The notes beneath the pieces are model-generated. The model made no database searches and was not told the DNA's origin. It saw nothing but the letters and a program-made list of their open reading frames with translations. A DNA stretch of 64,000 bases. It comes from Pleurotus ostreatus/Saccharomyces cerevisiae fusant. Its lineage: Eukaryota > Opisthokonta. The translations under genes and the position numbers were made by a program. The stretch lies in contig JAMQCK010000002.1 in NCBI GenBank assembly GCA_024196135.1, positions 496,001-560,000 on the forward strand. Reading direction: 5' to 3'. Positions 29,586 to 40,887 of this stretch are shown here, in pieces; position 1 is the first letter of the stretch; each line of letters opens with the position of its first letter.

Positions 29586-30797
29586 ATGGCCGGTGAGTCG
29601 TTTGTCGTCTTCTATCTCGCCCACATCGTCGCTGACACCGCCGGCAGCCATCTACGCAGTGTATACTTCTCCGAACCACCCGCCGATACCCAACCACCTC
29701 CCCACGCTCATCGTCACTCCTCATGGCCAACCCTCCAATATCCTCTACTCGTATCTGCATACCAACTTCAACTCGGAAAACTACCTCTTGACCCCTTCGC
29801 CGCAGGGCGATCTCTGCGTCGCGAAGCTTTTTCCGCCCCGTAAAGACGCACCGGGCAAGGGGTCTGCGTCCGATCCTGGCCACGGCGGTTCGCCCAACTC
29901 CCGCTTCGTCCGCTGCGAAGCATCGCGCAACCTCAAGTGGTCCATCGCCAACACGGGTGTTATATCGCCCATCTACAAGCTCTCCCTCCCCTCGCCCGAC
30001 TCGCCGGATCTACCGCTCTTCCAAATATCCAAACCCAACCCGAACGCCGCCTTCTGGAGCATGTTCTATTTCGCCTACGCGGGTCACAATATACCCCCGA
30101 AGCGTATCGAGTTTGGCAAGATCCAGAAAAACCCGCCTGGCCCGAACGGCGGTGGCACGAGGATCAGCATCACGGGCAAGACGCCAGAGGAGAAGGCGGT
30201 CTGGCAGACGCTCGGGGAGGGCAACGAGGACTGCGTGGAATGGGTGGTGTTGTGCGCTGCGCTAAATTTGCTAGAGTGCGTTCCTGTCTCGTCGCTATCC
30301 GCACGCTGCTGATTGACACTTCCCGCAGCGACGAGATTATGAAGGCCGCCGAGAAGAACGGGCCCGCGCCTGCGCCCACGCCCGTCAGCCTCCGCGACCC
30401 CGGTCCCACTCCCGCGCCAGGCGCGCACCCGCCGCCTGGGCCTGGAGGTCGTGGCGGTCCTCCCCCTGGCCGTGGAGGGCCGCCGCCTATGGGCCCGCCG
30501 CATGGTGCCCCACATGGTGGACCACCTCACGGGGGACCTCCAGGGCCCGGACGTCCTGGCCCGCCACCGCACGCCCACACCCTCCCGCCTGGCGGTCGTG
30601 GCTTCCCTCCCCAGGGACCTCCAGGCGGGCCACACCCACACGCGCATATGCCGGGTCCTCACCCCGGTGGCCCACCGATGGGACGTGGAGGCTACCCGCC
30701 AAACCCCATGCGCGGCGCGCCAGGCATTCAGATGCCCATGAGAGGCGGTCCGCCTTCTCGGGGTGGTGGCCCGCCCCCGCAAGCGCGGCGGTTCTGA
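29586..30797 (+). CDS. Conserved fungal protein with His/Pro/Gly-rich tail
   Basis: Exons 29586-29592, 29648-30275 and 30329-30797 encode 367 aa. The first exon is only 7 nt (ATGGCCG) and splices to give MAAIYAVYTSP. The N-terminal 220 residues look folded: LIVTPHGQPSNILYSYLH, RNLKWSIANTGVISPIYKL, NAAFWSMFYFAYAGHNIPP, KRIEFGKIQKNPP, then GNEDCVEWVVLCAALNLLDDEI. I recognise no catalytic motif and name no domain. The C-terminal 145 residues are almost pure Pro/Gly/His/Arg with PPHGGPPGPGRPG-like repeats, likely disordered and possibly RNA-binding or phase-separating (inference). The alternative start at 29512 would need the first intron retained and breaks the phase. Confidence 0.78.
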
Positions 30798-31992
30798 GCG
30801 AAGCCGCACGTAGGCGTTGCTGGAAAAGCGCGGTGCTTCTGAGCAATTCCGTGTTTCTGAACAACGTCTCGCAAGGGCTGCGCCCATCCCTTTTGTACAT
30901 CACTTATCCCTCGGACACCGTCTGCTTCTGTCTTTCTCTTTGGGTTATTTGGTCGCCTTCATCTTCCATTAGCTCAGCTTCATTTTTCATCAGCAACCCC
31001 TCCGTCTACTCTCGTTGTTGCTATCTGCCTGCCGAGTTCTGCGCGGACAGGACATGCACGCCATTGGGATGGGTGCTGGCCGGCTCCCGCGTGGACGGGC
31101 ATTGACACTATCGATATCATCATCTCTCGTCGTCCTAGTATACCTCACTGCCGCTGGTAGGCCGAACGTTGTGCTCAGGGTATCGCGTGGGCAGTTGACG
31201 GCAGTAGCTAGTCGTCTTAGGTATCCATGGGTAGCCGACGCCGTCGATCCAGCGGACGGTCTCTCGTACATACGTAGCCGTGAATCAGTTGAATGTTTTG
31301 CGTGTTGTACAGTACACTACATTTCTCCCGGTTCAGGTAGTTGCTACGTTTTTGTTGTTATATATCATGACGACGATACCAAAGCAAACTCCTCTCGATA
31401 CCAGGGACGATACTTTGGATACCAAAATGGACCTTTTGGAAACTACAGAAGACATCTCGCAGCACATCTTACTACGGCTCAGCCCAACGACTGGCCCAGT
31501 CGGATCGGCAATGCCACCTGCTTCATACATGACATTGCGATCGATTCGTAATGATAGCAGCCAGGTGTGAGGCATCCGGGGTCACCTCAGCGAGGTCTTG
31601 AGGTGAGCAGTCCATCTTGTTTGGCTTTGTGATGGTTTGTCGCTCGGAATCTGCCGAATGAACCCTGCCGAGCCGCTGAGCCTCCGACGGCGAACATCCA
31701 ACGGGCCTCCTCCGTGCTGTTATTCTCCTTTGGGTGCTTCAGCGGAGGGCGATTTAGTGACGTGAAGCCGCTTTCATCATCGATCTTGTGCGTACACCAG
31801 GGCTAAACTTGTCCGGCCGACGGAATTCGCATACGGAGCTGACGCGTGGGCCTTCGGCTTGGTGAGTTTACTTCGATATAAGGACGCTCATCAGCGCTCA
31901 CTTGGCTATGACCATCGCCTTCGAGAGCTTTTTGGGTTCTCTACACGTCTGATCCTTCCTTGCGAATCTCGGCGTCTTCGACTGCTATCCAA
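30798..31992. other. Intergenic region
   Basis: About 1.2 kb. One open frame of 178 codons at 31015-31551 lacks recognisable features and typical codon use, so I do not call it a gene. Confidence 0.4.
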
Positions 31993-32891
31993 ATGCTGCA
32001 CTCTTCAGCCTTCGCGGCGGCGCGCGGTGCGTTTGCGCATGCGGCTATATCCCCAGCGCCATCGTTCTCGACACGTTCCCTGTACTCCTGCGCCTCGCGC
32101 ACTCTCAGCGCAAGTCGACCGATGGTATCTGGTTCGCGGCGCATCGCTCTCACTTGGCCCTTGCCGGTACCTCCAGCGTCGTGCTTCGCCACCTCTGCGA
32201 AGGCGGATCACCATCATCATCCCCACCATTACACCGATCCTCATCAGCATCACAACGAACCTCGGGAACCGAAATCGGACGAAGCGATCCCCCACTGGTC
32301 CTACTGGCACTCGCGTGGGTGGAGGGGAAACCCCTGGGTCGAGTCGTGGTGGGGCCATTGGCATGCCCGGCACGCGATGAAGAATGCGTACTATCGCGGC
32401 ATGTACGCGCGAGGATGTCCGATGACGCCCGCATTTTGGTGGAATATGGGGATGCCCGAGGGTGCAGCGAGCGCAGAGGCAGGCGCGTCGAAGGCAGGCA
32501 AGCAGGCAGAGATGGATGCGAAACAGGCTGCGAAGGAGGCGCATATGATGGAGATGCGTGGCAGTCGATGGGGTGGGCGATGGGGACACAGGTCAGCTTC
32601 TCTCCTTTCCTTCGAGTCTCCTCAGCCCACTCAACTCCCCCGTCCAGACACCGCGGCCGCGACTTCGACGGCTACGGTTCCTCTCGCTGGCCTCACCACT
32701 TCGGAAAACATTTCGGACGTCGCAGGCCGCGCTTCTTCCCCTTCTTCTTCCTATCTATCCCTTTCTTGTTCTGCGTGCCGTTCTTCTTCCCCGCGTTCAT
32801 ATTCCTCCTCGCTGCACCGTTCATGTTCATCATGAGCATACCGATTATCATGTTGCACTTCTTCTTGGACATTCTGTTTTGGATCTTCTGA
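31993..32891 (+). CDS. His-rich protein with C-terminal hydrophobic segments
   Basis: Two exons (31993-32591, 32648-32891) give 280 aa. The first 60-70 residues are Ala/Ser/Arg-rich and poor in acids, like a mitochondrial targeting peptide. A His-rich cluster follows (HHHHPHHYTDPHQHHNEP), then an aromatic stretch (HWSYWHSRGWRGNPWVESWWGHWH) and a Lys/Ala/Met-rich helix-like part. After the intron comes RRRPRFFPFFFL and about 40 strongly hydrophobic residues, enough for two membrane spans, ending DILFWIF. No known family is recognised. Metal binding is a reasonable guess from the His content only. An in-frame ATG at 31960 would add 11 residues. Confidence 0.65.
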
Positions 32892-33715
32892 GCATAGTGT
32901 ATCAGTACCACCTTCCTTTATCTTTTCTCTGTCTTCACAGTCTGTATCGAAAGCTATATATTTGTGACCAATTCAACCCGTCAGTGTTCTTGCTATCGCT
33001 GGAAATGAGGCGAACCAATGATAGCTAGGCGCCACCGTGGTTGCGGTAAGAAACTAGCCCCTTTAACCTCATTCTATGAGGGCTTCAGGAACTATACAAG
33101 CCCGTAGTGCATCCAAAACGACGCGGCCAAGACACCATTGGAACAGAGGTTGGTTCATCAAATTCGGCAGATGCCGAAATGTCCTCTGATGTGGCATGCA
33201 TGTTCGTCACCGACACTTGCCTCCTTCTGCATCCTTTGTCGACGGGTTGTTGTTCCCTGCTCTTATACTTCCGCTGGGTCTATACCGCCTCGAAAGTACA
33301 ATGAACTAGTCGCCACCATTTTGACGCCTGGACCGCTCGGCTGTGGCAAGTGGCCACACCGCCTGGCGTGACAGTGACACGAACAAAGACGCGATGCTCC
33401 TCATGCATCGATGCGCCTCACACCGATACCGCAGCACTCTTTCAGCCCCGTCTTATCAGCTGTCGGATGCCGAAAGGGAATCGAGCCTTGCTGCACCATT
33501 GTGACCGTGCATCCCACGACATACACACGACATGCGCCCTTGAATCCTGCGCTATGTCGTGACACTGTCACGCTGGTCGGCGCGTGTGCTGGTCATAAAC
33601 AAGAATGCGGGGCGCTTATAAGGGCCCGAGCTGATGGGCTGTTCCTTTCAACTGAACACCCATCTCGAACATACCAGCCAGCCTTCCTAGCGCGTCTAAC
33701 CAGCCCGAATCCACT
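32892..33715. promoter_or_regulatory. Intergenic region with palindromic motifs
   Basis: About 820 bp upstream of the coiled-coil gene. It carries two related CGTGACA-type motifs (33367-33381 and 33558-33572, the second a 7-bp inverted repeat with one-base spacer) and a TATA box. Confidence 0.45.
33617..33622 (+). promoter_or_regulatory. TATA box of the coiled-coil gene
   Basis: TATAAG about 97 bp upstream of the ATG at 33716. Confidence 0.5.
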
Positions 33716-34916
33716 ATGCAGTCCTACATCAGCGTCTCTTCTGGCTCTCCTGGGTTCATCTCCCTCCCACTGACCCCCAACCCTACTACAAGCATCAGGG
33801 CGGAACAAAATCTGGGTACGACGCGTCCTTACGAGCTATGCGGACGCTGTGCTCACTTGTGGCCTGCAGGTCTCCGTCTGCTTAACGCACCCTGGCGCGC
33901 GAGGGATGCTTTCCGGACACCGCCACCTTCCCCACCTATCCGCTCGCAGGCTCCCAGCCCCTCCCGCTCGCCCAAACGCCCTCGCGAGTCCGACGACAGC
34001 GAGAACGAAGTTCTCGAAGACCCACCTACCCCCTCCAAGCGTGCCCGCAGCGCCGACGGCGATGGTGAGTGCCACATACTTGTGGCACGTCGAGTGCGCG
34101 TATGCTGACGGTCTGCGCGTAGTCGTCCCCGTGCGCATCGAGCGCGTACCCGCTCACGAACTACCAACCAACAACAGACCGACGAACGGCCTCCCGACGG
34201 ACGTCGCCGAGCTCCAAACCCTCCTCCGTTTCGCCTACGCGGAGAACAACACCCTGAAAGCCACCAACCTCATCCTCGCAGAGAAGACCGTGAAGACGGC
34301 GAATGACCTCGATAGCGCGGAGAGACGCGCCAAGGCCGCCGAAGATGCTCGCGCCCAAGTTGCCCGCGAGTTGCAGGACGCGCAAAAAGACGTGCAGGAG
34401 ATTTCGAAAGAATTGGGAGACACCAAAGAGAAATTGCGAAAGGAGACCGAGCGCGCCGAGGCCGCCAAGTCCGACGCAAAGCACTTCGAGGACTATGCTA
34501 TCGAGGGCTGGGACGAGGCGGAAGACCTCGAAGCTGAGCTGGACAGGACGAAGAGCCAGCTGGAGGACGCGCAGCTCGAAGTGGGGGACATGAGGCGTGA
34601 GCTGCTCGTTATGGATGAGCATATGCAGTGGAGGGAGGACGAGGCGTCGAACGCCCGGCGTGAGCTGGACGAGACGCGTGCCCGTCTAATCGACGCGGAG
34701 GCAGCGAAGGAAGAGCTCCGGGCAGAGGTGGAAAACATTCTGGACGGATGGGTCGACGAGTACCGTTCGCGCCAATGTCTCTGCGGTGACCGCTGCAATG
34801 CCCTGCAGGATCAGCTCGCGGCGGCGCAGAAGGAGGTTGCCGAGCTGAAGGCCGAGCGCTCCGCTCTCGGAATCCGCACGGCTCGCGACATCACGATCTC
34901 CGCGCTGCTTTGCTGA
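33716..34916 (+). CDS. Coiled-coil protein, unknown function
   Basis: Three exons (33716-33815, 33870-34064, 34123-34916) give 362 aa with phases that fit. The N-terminal 100 residues are Ser/Pro-rich with a basic stretch (PSRSPKRPRESDDS) that could act as a nuclear localisation signal. From about residue 130 to 340 the chain is a nearly unbroken coiled coil rich in Glu, Lys, Ala and Arg (TAN DLDSAERRAKAAEDAR and similar heptads). A short CLCGDRC motif near residue 315 interrupts it. No enzymatic domain is visible. The family is not recognised; scaffolding or self-association is all that can be inferred. Codon use agrees with expressed genes. Confidence 0.72.
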
Positions 34917-35229
34917 AGGTCCTTTCCTTTCTGCTTAAATCCCTCCTCTCTGTTCGTCTCATTACTATAGATTTACCGTTTCTCTAGCACCTTTCTCGTC
35001 TACAGAGTCTGTTCCTCACCTCACATTTACTCGCGATTTTTCTGGTCTCCTCACTTGCATACCTTATATACTCACTTATAATCTGCCCTGCTTATCCCAC
35101 GGACACTTGGAAGTTCTGCACATTTCTTGCATTGCGTAGTTTACAATGGTTACTATACAATTGTTCCCGGATGGTCTTCTAGAATGCGACACACGATGCT
35201 TAAAGCTATCGCCTTGCCCACGCTCCTGC
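34917..35229. other. Intergenic region between convergent genes
   Basis: About 310 bp of pyrimidine-rich 3' flanks of the coiled-coil gene and citrate synthase. No gene seen. Confidence 0.4.
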
Positions 35230-37271
35230 CTACTTGCCAATCAGCGACTCTACCGCATCCATCGAGAGCGCTAGGGGAATAGCAGCGTCAGCGAACTGTT
35301 ACTTGCTTCGTGTATTGAGAACCACTCACACTTCGGTCGCTCGATGGGCAGCCCAAGGGCACGCGCCCACACGATCTGCGTCAGGCAGCCGAGAGCTGAT
35401 ACATGATGTCAGCACCGTGCACAGATACACGCTTACGAGACCACATACCGCGCGACACGCCGAAGATGACCGTGTAGTACTGCGAAGGGAGATTGTCAGT
35501 AAGCGAGCCATGAGCATTTGTGGCACAGTGTGGCTTACCTTGAACTCCTTCAGCCCGTAGTGGTAAAGCACGCAGCCGGAAGTGGCATCGACGTTCGGGT
35601 ACGGGTTCTTGGTCTGAAAACAATGGTCAGGTCTTGAGATTTATCAGACGGTAGAGAATGTAACGGACCTTGCCATGCTCCTTCAAGACATCCGGCGCGA
35701 CTTCGTAGGTCTGCGGAAGTATATTAGTGAGTTGTTTGCCTGTGCGAAGATATTGACACTCGCCTTCTTGACCAGCGAGATGGTCGGGCTCTTCAGCAAG
35801 TCTGGCCGTGCGTCACAAAATTCCTGTAGGGCGATAAAGCGCGGATCCGGCGCGCGCAGCACACCGTGGCCGTACCTAGAATATGCATATCGTCAGATGA
35901 AGACGATAGTCAAACGTAAATCAAGCTTACCCCGGCACGACCTGCCCACTCTTCAGCGTCTTCCAGAGGTACGCCTTGATATCCTCATGTGAGACCTCAT
36001 GCCCGCTACCGAGCTCCTTCTGCATCGCCAGCTGCCAGCGAAGGACTTCCTGGTTCGCCAGACCGTGAAGGGGACCAGCGAGGGCAAAGAGCGCAGCGGA
36101 ATAGGAGAGGAAGGGGTCAGATAGCGTTGAGCCGACGAGGTCTATGAATAATAAAGTTAGTAGAGCATTTTGATCAAAGAAGGAGGGAATAGAGGTGGAA
36201 AGAAGGATGAATACTCACGCGACGTATGCGCCGACGCGTTGCCGCCCTCATGATCTCCATGTAGGGCGATGTACAGCCTCAAGTACTCCGTCAAGTCCTT
36301 GTTGTCGCCGAAGCCTAGCATCTGCGTGTAGTTCCCGACCAAATCCAGGTCCTTATTGAGCGGCGGTAGCGTAGTGCCGGGGTGGTAGATGTTGCGGTAT
36401 ATACGCGCAGCGAGGGCGGGGAGGCGGGCGATGAGGGTGAGTGCATCCTCGAGGGCGTAATGCCAGTACTCAGTCTTCTTAATGCCGCGTTCGTAGGCGG
36501 ACTGGAAGGCGGAGTCGTGGTTGAGGGCGGCCACGCCGATGCCAAGCTGGGTCATGGGATGGAGGGTGGGCGGTAGGCTGACATTGGTGGGAGCATAAGT
36601 AAGAGGTGAAGGGAGTATCGGGGACTTACGAGTCAATGAGGTGCGTAATAGTGGTCGGCAGCTCGCCCTTCTCCGCGAGTTCGCGGGATAGGTCGCGCGA
36701 TTGCTCCGGGGTAGGGACTTGACCGGTCATCAGGAGCCACAACATACTCTCGGCAGTCATCTCCTTTCCACCCGGGGCTGGCGGGAGTACCTTCTGGCAC
36801 TCGGGTATTGTCCTGCCGTGGAAGCGTATACCCTGGGAAGGAGCTTGAGAATAGGAAGGATTGCGGGAGTAGGAGAGAGCGGACCTCGTTGGGGTCGAGG
36901 ACGGAGGCTTCCCAGAGGATAGACTTGAGGCCTCGCATGCCCCCGATCAGGTTCTCTACCTACAGACGAACGCGTCAGGCATGAAGCAAAGGATGGAGGT
37001 TGCACACACCTTGACATCGCCAAGGACAGCTTGCCCGTGTTCTGCTTTCTGTGAAGGAGTGAGAGACGGTCGAGAGACACTTGCGATGGGTGCTGACCAG
37101 CTTCTTTAGTCTCTCTTGCTTGACGGGGACGACCTCCTCCAGTACTTGGCGTAGCGTCGCCTGCAAGCTCGGAGATGAGGACAGCGCGCTAGTGACGCGC
37201 TAGAAGCTCACCTGGGACGACGCCTGCCTTGCGAACGGGACACGAAGCGTAGAGAGTCTGCGGGAGAACAT
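35230..37271 (-). CDS. CIT1: Citrate synthase, mitochondrial
   Basis: Thirteen exons sum to 458 aa: 37271-37212, 37160-37098, 37048-37010, 36959-36885, 36832-36630, 36577-36219, 36141-35931, 35875-35764, 35710-35669, 35613-35539, 35479-35449, 35395-35330, 35270-35230. The start [16 protein letters not shown] is a classic mitochondrial presequence. [25 protein letters not shown] and the three catalytic regions are present: [24 protein letters not shown], and [15 protein letters not shown]. The enzyme condenses acetyl-CoA and oxaloacetate in the TCA cycle. The intron after LVKK uses a GC donor (GCGAGT); no GT alternative keeps frame. The gene is head-to-head with SEC66. Confidence 0.96.
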
Positions 37272-37555
37272 GAGAGCAGGAGGAGAGCCGGGTTCTGCGC
37301 GTACTCACGCCCAATCTCGCGCATCCTAAATACTTGGGAGGTCATCTGCCCACCCCGCACACGAACGCGGGGAACCGTCGGCACACCGGGGTCGGCATCA
37401 GATCCAAACCGGAGACCGTGCCACGTGCCATCACGGCAAGCGCCGTCCGGAAATCTCGGACCGCATAGCCGCGTCGAGTCACGTGCGTGGCTGCCACGAT
37501 TCCAGTCTCGCCGCCGTCGTCGAGCTCAGCATCTCTGTCTCCTCCTACCGCCATC
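37272..37555. promoter_or_regulatory. Divergent promoter of citrate synthase and SEC66
   Basis: 284 bp between the two start codons, on opposite strands. It includes CACGTGC-type E-box-like sequences near 37420 and 37480. Confidence 0.45.
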
Positions 37556-38427
37556 ATGGCCTCCGCCACGGTCCTTGCCCCGGTCGCCTACTTATTCATT
37601 ATAATCGGAGGTCTCTATACCTTTAGTCACTTCTACCGCAATCGTGCTGCCCGTAAGTTTGACTGTCAACCAAGTGACACGCCCATTGACGCGCTTTTCC
37701 CTTTCCCTCAGGCAAAGTCCCCGACCCGTACTTCCCGCCTCACAAGGAACGGAATGTGTACATGACCCTCTCCCGCATGACCGATCCGCCTGCGCCAGAC
37801 TCGCTACTCAAAGCCGCACTCGTCCGTCGCGCAGTGCAGGACGTACAACGCATCGTCCGCCTTCGCGAGGACAAGCCCGCGCTCAGCGTTCTCCTTCAGA
37901 AGGGGTCTATTGGCGACGATCTATGGAGCAGCTTCCAGGCAGCGGAGAAGGAGGTCGAGGTAGAGATTGCCGAGGTCGTTGGCGAGGCAAACTTTTTTGT
38001 CGAGGGCTGGGGCCAGTTCATCTTCCAGTCGGCAAGTGAGATATACGCGAACGAGAAGACGCGCGCTGCTTTTGAGAAGACAAATGAAGCAAGGACCGAT
38101 CTCGGTGTGTCGCTTTCTCTTCGGTTCCCCTCTTACATTACTGACCTTATTACAGAGCAAAAGTACGCCCGCAAGGCAAAATTCCAGCCTGTCCCCATCG
38201 TATTCCGCGCCAACACCCCGGCACCAAATGCACCCGGCACACCGAACGCCAAGACTGCTCAACTTCCCCCTGCTTCCCCTCAACTCACCCCCGCCAAAGC
38301 CTTGAACGGCATTGCCCCCGGCCTGCGCCCTCCCACGCCCTCCACCCCAACATCCGCATCAGGCTACGTCTCGAGCGACGCCGAAAGCGCCACGTCGACT
38401 GCACGATCTGTGCGTGCTTCCGCCTAG
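37556..38427 (+). CDS. SEC66: Sec66/Sec71 subunit of the ER Sec63 translocon complex
   Basis: Exons 37556-37652, 37712-38104 and 38156-38427 give 253 aa. The N-terminus holds a single membrane span (VLAPVAYLFIIIGGLYTF) followed by HFYRNRA, then DPYFPPHKERNVYMTLSRM, PDSLLKAALVRRAVQDVQR, REDKPALSVLLQKGSIGDDLWSSF, and GWGQFIFQSASEI. This order matches Sec66, a non-essential subunit of the Sec63 complex needed for post-translational import into the ER (family knowledge). The C-terminal 90 residues are Pro/Thr/Ser-rich and probably disordered, longer than in yeast. Confidence 0.87.
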
Positions 38428-39450
38428 GTATCCTCCATACATACTTACCCTTCAATAGTCTGGTAAAAAGGGCAAGAAGCGGAAGTAGTGGTCGGCTGTA
38501 GTCTACCAGTAGTGCACTGGTGGTCTACGAGCCGTGGACTACGGCGAGTGTGGCCAGTATTTATTTTCTGTACATCCTCAGATGAACATGGCTTTCGGGT
38601 ACGATTTTCTCGTGATGAACACGTTCGAGGGTTCTGGCGAATATTTCCCTTCAACTTCCTCCTCAAGTGCGATGCACGTCAAAGTGTGTAACCCCGTTTC
38701 TTGAGCTTCAATAACGAGTACACAACATGCACAACTTCAGGGTACGAACACCACCCATCTTCTTGGGTTTATGCTGATGCAGCGATAGGTGCAGCCAACA
38801 TAGAAGCACAACTTCACGTGCAGATCGTCGGCATTTTCTCGTGAATCTCTGGAAAACATTCCGAGTATCAGCAAGCACTGCTACGACTCACGAGCAGGCA
38901 TTCCGACTCTGGCTGTGCGGCCGGAACACTTTTATCATAACCTCGCTATCCTCGGAAACCATTCCATCTCTGATGAAACGAAAGTTACTACAAGCCTCGC
39001 CTCCAACATGCGTCGACATTACTGCAAGACCGTGAGCTTGAGAGTTGCCGCAAACGTGGGCCCGTGGTACATGGACTGCTGAACTCAATGGCCCTCAGCG
39101 CAGGGCCTACACCAGGTCCTGCGGCAGTGCAGCATCCCCGCAAAGGCGTCCATGACCGCATCAAGGTGACCGCTGTCGTCGGTTCTCAACGCTCAGCGTC
39201 TGGGCGAAACGACGGGTATGTCGACCGTTACCTCGGTGTCTTCGCTGGATGGCGCCGCCAGTCAACGCGTGCAACTTCGCTTGGCTTCACAGGCTTTCAC
39301 TACGGAATCACGCCGGAACAGGGCACTGGGTTCCCTCGGGATCAGCGTATAAAAGCACGAATGCGAAGGACGGTATTCCCCAGTACTCACTCGACCTTCG
39401 ACTCTCCAGTACTATCCCTCATTTCTCTTCACCTCACCTCCATCTCCACG
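38428..39450. promoter_or_regulatory. Upstream region of a secreted-protein gene
   Basis: About 1.0 kb with no supported gene. It carries the TATA box listed separately near its right end. Confidence 0.45.
39348..39354 (+). promoter_or_regulatory. TATA box of the secreted-protein gene
   Basis: TATAAAA 103 bp upstream of the ATG at 39451. Confidence 0.7.
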
Positions 39451-40201
39451 ATGAAGTTCGCCCTCTTCGCCTCCACCCTCTCCGCCGCCGTCGCCTCTGT
39501 CGCGGCAGCTGACTCGCCGTCGTGCAACAACGGCGCGAACTGCTACGCCGCCGCGCACGGCTGGGGCGGCTACATCCAGTACGAGCCGTACCAGGGCAAC
39601 CTCATGGAGGCGTGCCGCGGCGACGACAATGCTATCAACGGCGAGCAGGGCTTTGGCAACCTCTTCGGCAACAAGGCGTGCGTCGCCGTCGCTGTTAGCA
39701 GTGGCGATATTGGGGTGAGTGACTTTCACCATCGTTTGCTACTTACCTGACGCTGATGATCTGTTTAGCCCAGCACCGTCCAGGGTCTCGGGAGCTGCGA
39801 CAACCAGAACTTGAGCTGCTTGTGGGCGCAGCCCAGCCTTGACTACAACGTGTGCTATTCTTCACTAAGCTGGTCGTCTCATCTCACCCACACAATCCCC
39901 TCCATAGATCTACGCTGGCATTGTCGGTGACTGCGCGTGGCAGCCCGACGGCTGCCCTATCACCCAGCAGAACTTCATCGACTTCATCTACAGCGCGCTG
40001 AGCGACATTGGATCGGCTGACTGGCCCAGGTTCGTTGCTCGCCCTCTGGCGGTGAAGAATGGAAGCTCATTTCCCTACAGCAGCACCGACACCCTCATCT
40101 CCAACGGCTGGCAGCCGCTCCTCGGCCTGACCAACTCCACCGACACCATTTCGTACAACAATTTGAACCTCTACCTTCACGGGTCGAAGACCATCGCCTG
40201 A
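39451..40201 (+). CDS. Secreted cysteine-containing protein, unknown function
   Basis: Four exons (39451-39714, 39769-39849, 39908-40029, 40081-40201) give 195 aa. MKFALFASTLSAAVASVAAA is a signal peptide. The mature protein has CNNGANCYAAAHGWGGY, EACRGDDNAINGEQGFGNLFGNKAC, GSCDNQNLSC, GDCAWQPDGCPITQQNF and a Gly/Asn-rich C-terminus, with Cys in pairs that probably form disulfides. The Asn/Ser content suggests glycosylation. I do not recognise a domain; it could be a cell-wall or effector-like protein. A strong TATA box and C-ending codons suggest good expression. Confidence 0.8.
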
Positions 40202-40887
40202 GTTTTAGGCTCGAGGTTGGCCATGATGTCTTGCATGGACTGAACGATAGGGCGGGTGATGTCCTTACGAGCTTGAGTAGCACGATCCTTATTATCAGTG
40301 GATTCTGGACTGTGGTGAACTTTCTATTTACTTGGGGACGTACTTTACGATACCACTTGACTTTGCTTTCTCCAATTAATTGTGTCTTTGAATGTTGAAT
40401 GGTGGTGAAGATCGCCCTAGGGGCGTGAGCTCGAAGAACTTGAGCTGTTCAGGCTTAAGGACGCGACGGTGATGGCTTGAGTAGCCGTTGTTCGCTGTGC
40501 TATCACTGACCGAGGAGTGACCTACCTTGCAGAGATTCATACAGCTAGGTGCACGAGCGTACACTATGAATCTGGCTTATTCTTGTCGGACCATGTGACA
40601 CATGCACGCGCACACGGGGAAAAGGAGACAAGAAATGCACTTCTACTAAGGAAATATTAGACTATGGTACAAGTTGATATGCGTAAATAGGTAGTACATT
40701 GTTCCTACTGAGTCAGAAAGCCCTATATAGCACCATAGAAAGCGAAGGGAAGGCATGATAACACAACAAGTGCTCATCGTCGAAGTCGTGTCCAGGATCG
40801 CCACCTCCTGGTCCGTCAAATACTTTATCTTCCCGTGCATCCACCACCTTATTTATACGTCCTTTCTCGACCAATATATGTCGTTTC
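40202..40887. other. Intergenic region between convergent genes, with antisense coding-like fragments
   Basis: About 690 bp. On the minus strand, 40310 to 40185 reads RATQARKDITRPIVQSM with a stop shortly after, partly under the 3' end of the secreted-protein gene. Another piece near 40490-40380 reads VLKPEQLKFFELTPLG. They look protein-like but no full gene could be built. Confidence 0.35.

Noticed and set aside
31015..31551. 178-codon plus-strand ORF as a gene
   Set aside because: No family likeness, irregular codon use, and no splice-compatible neighbours.
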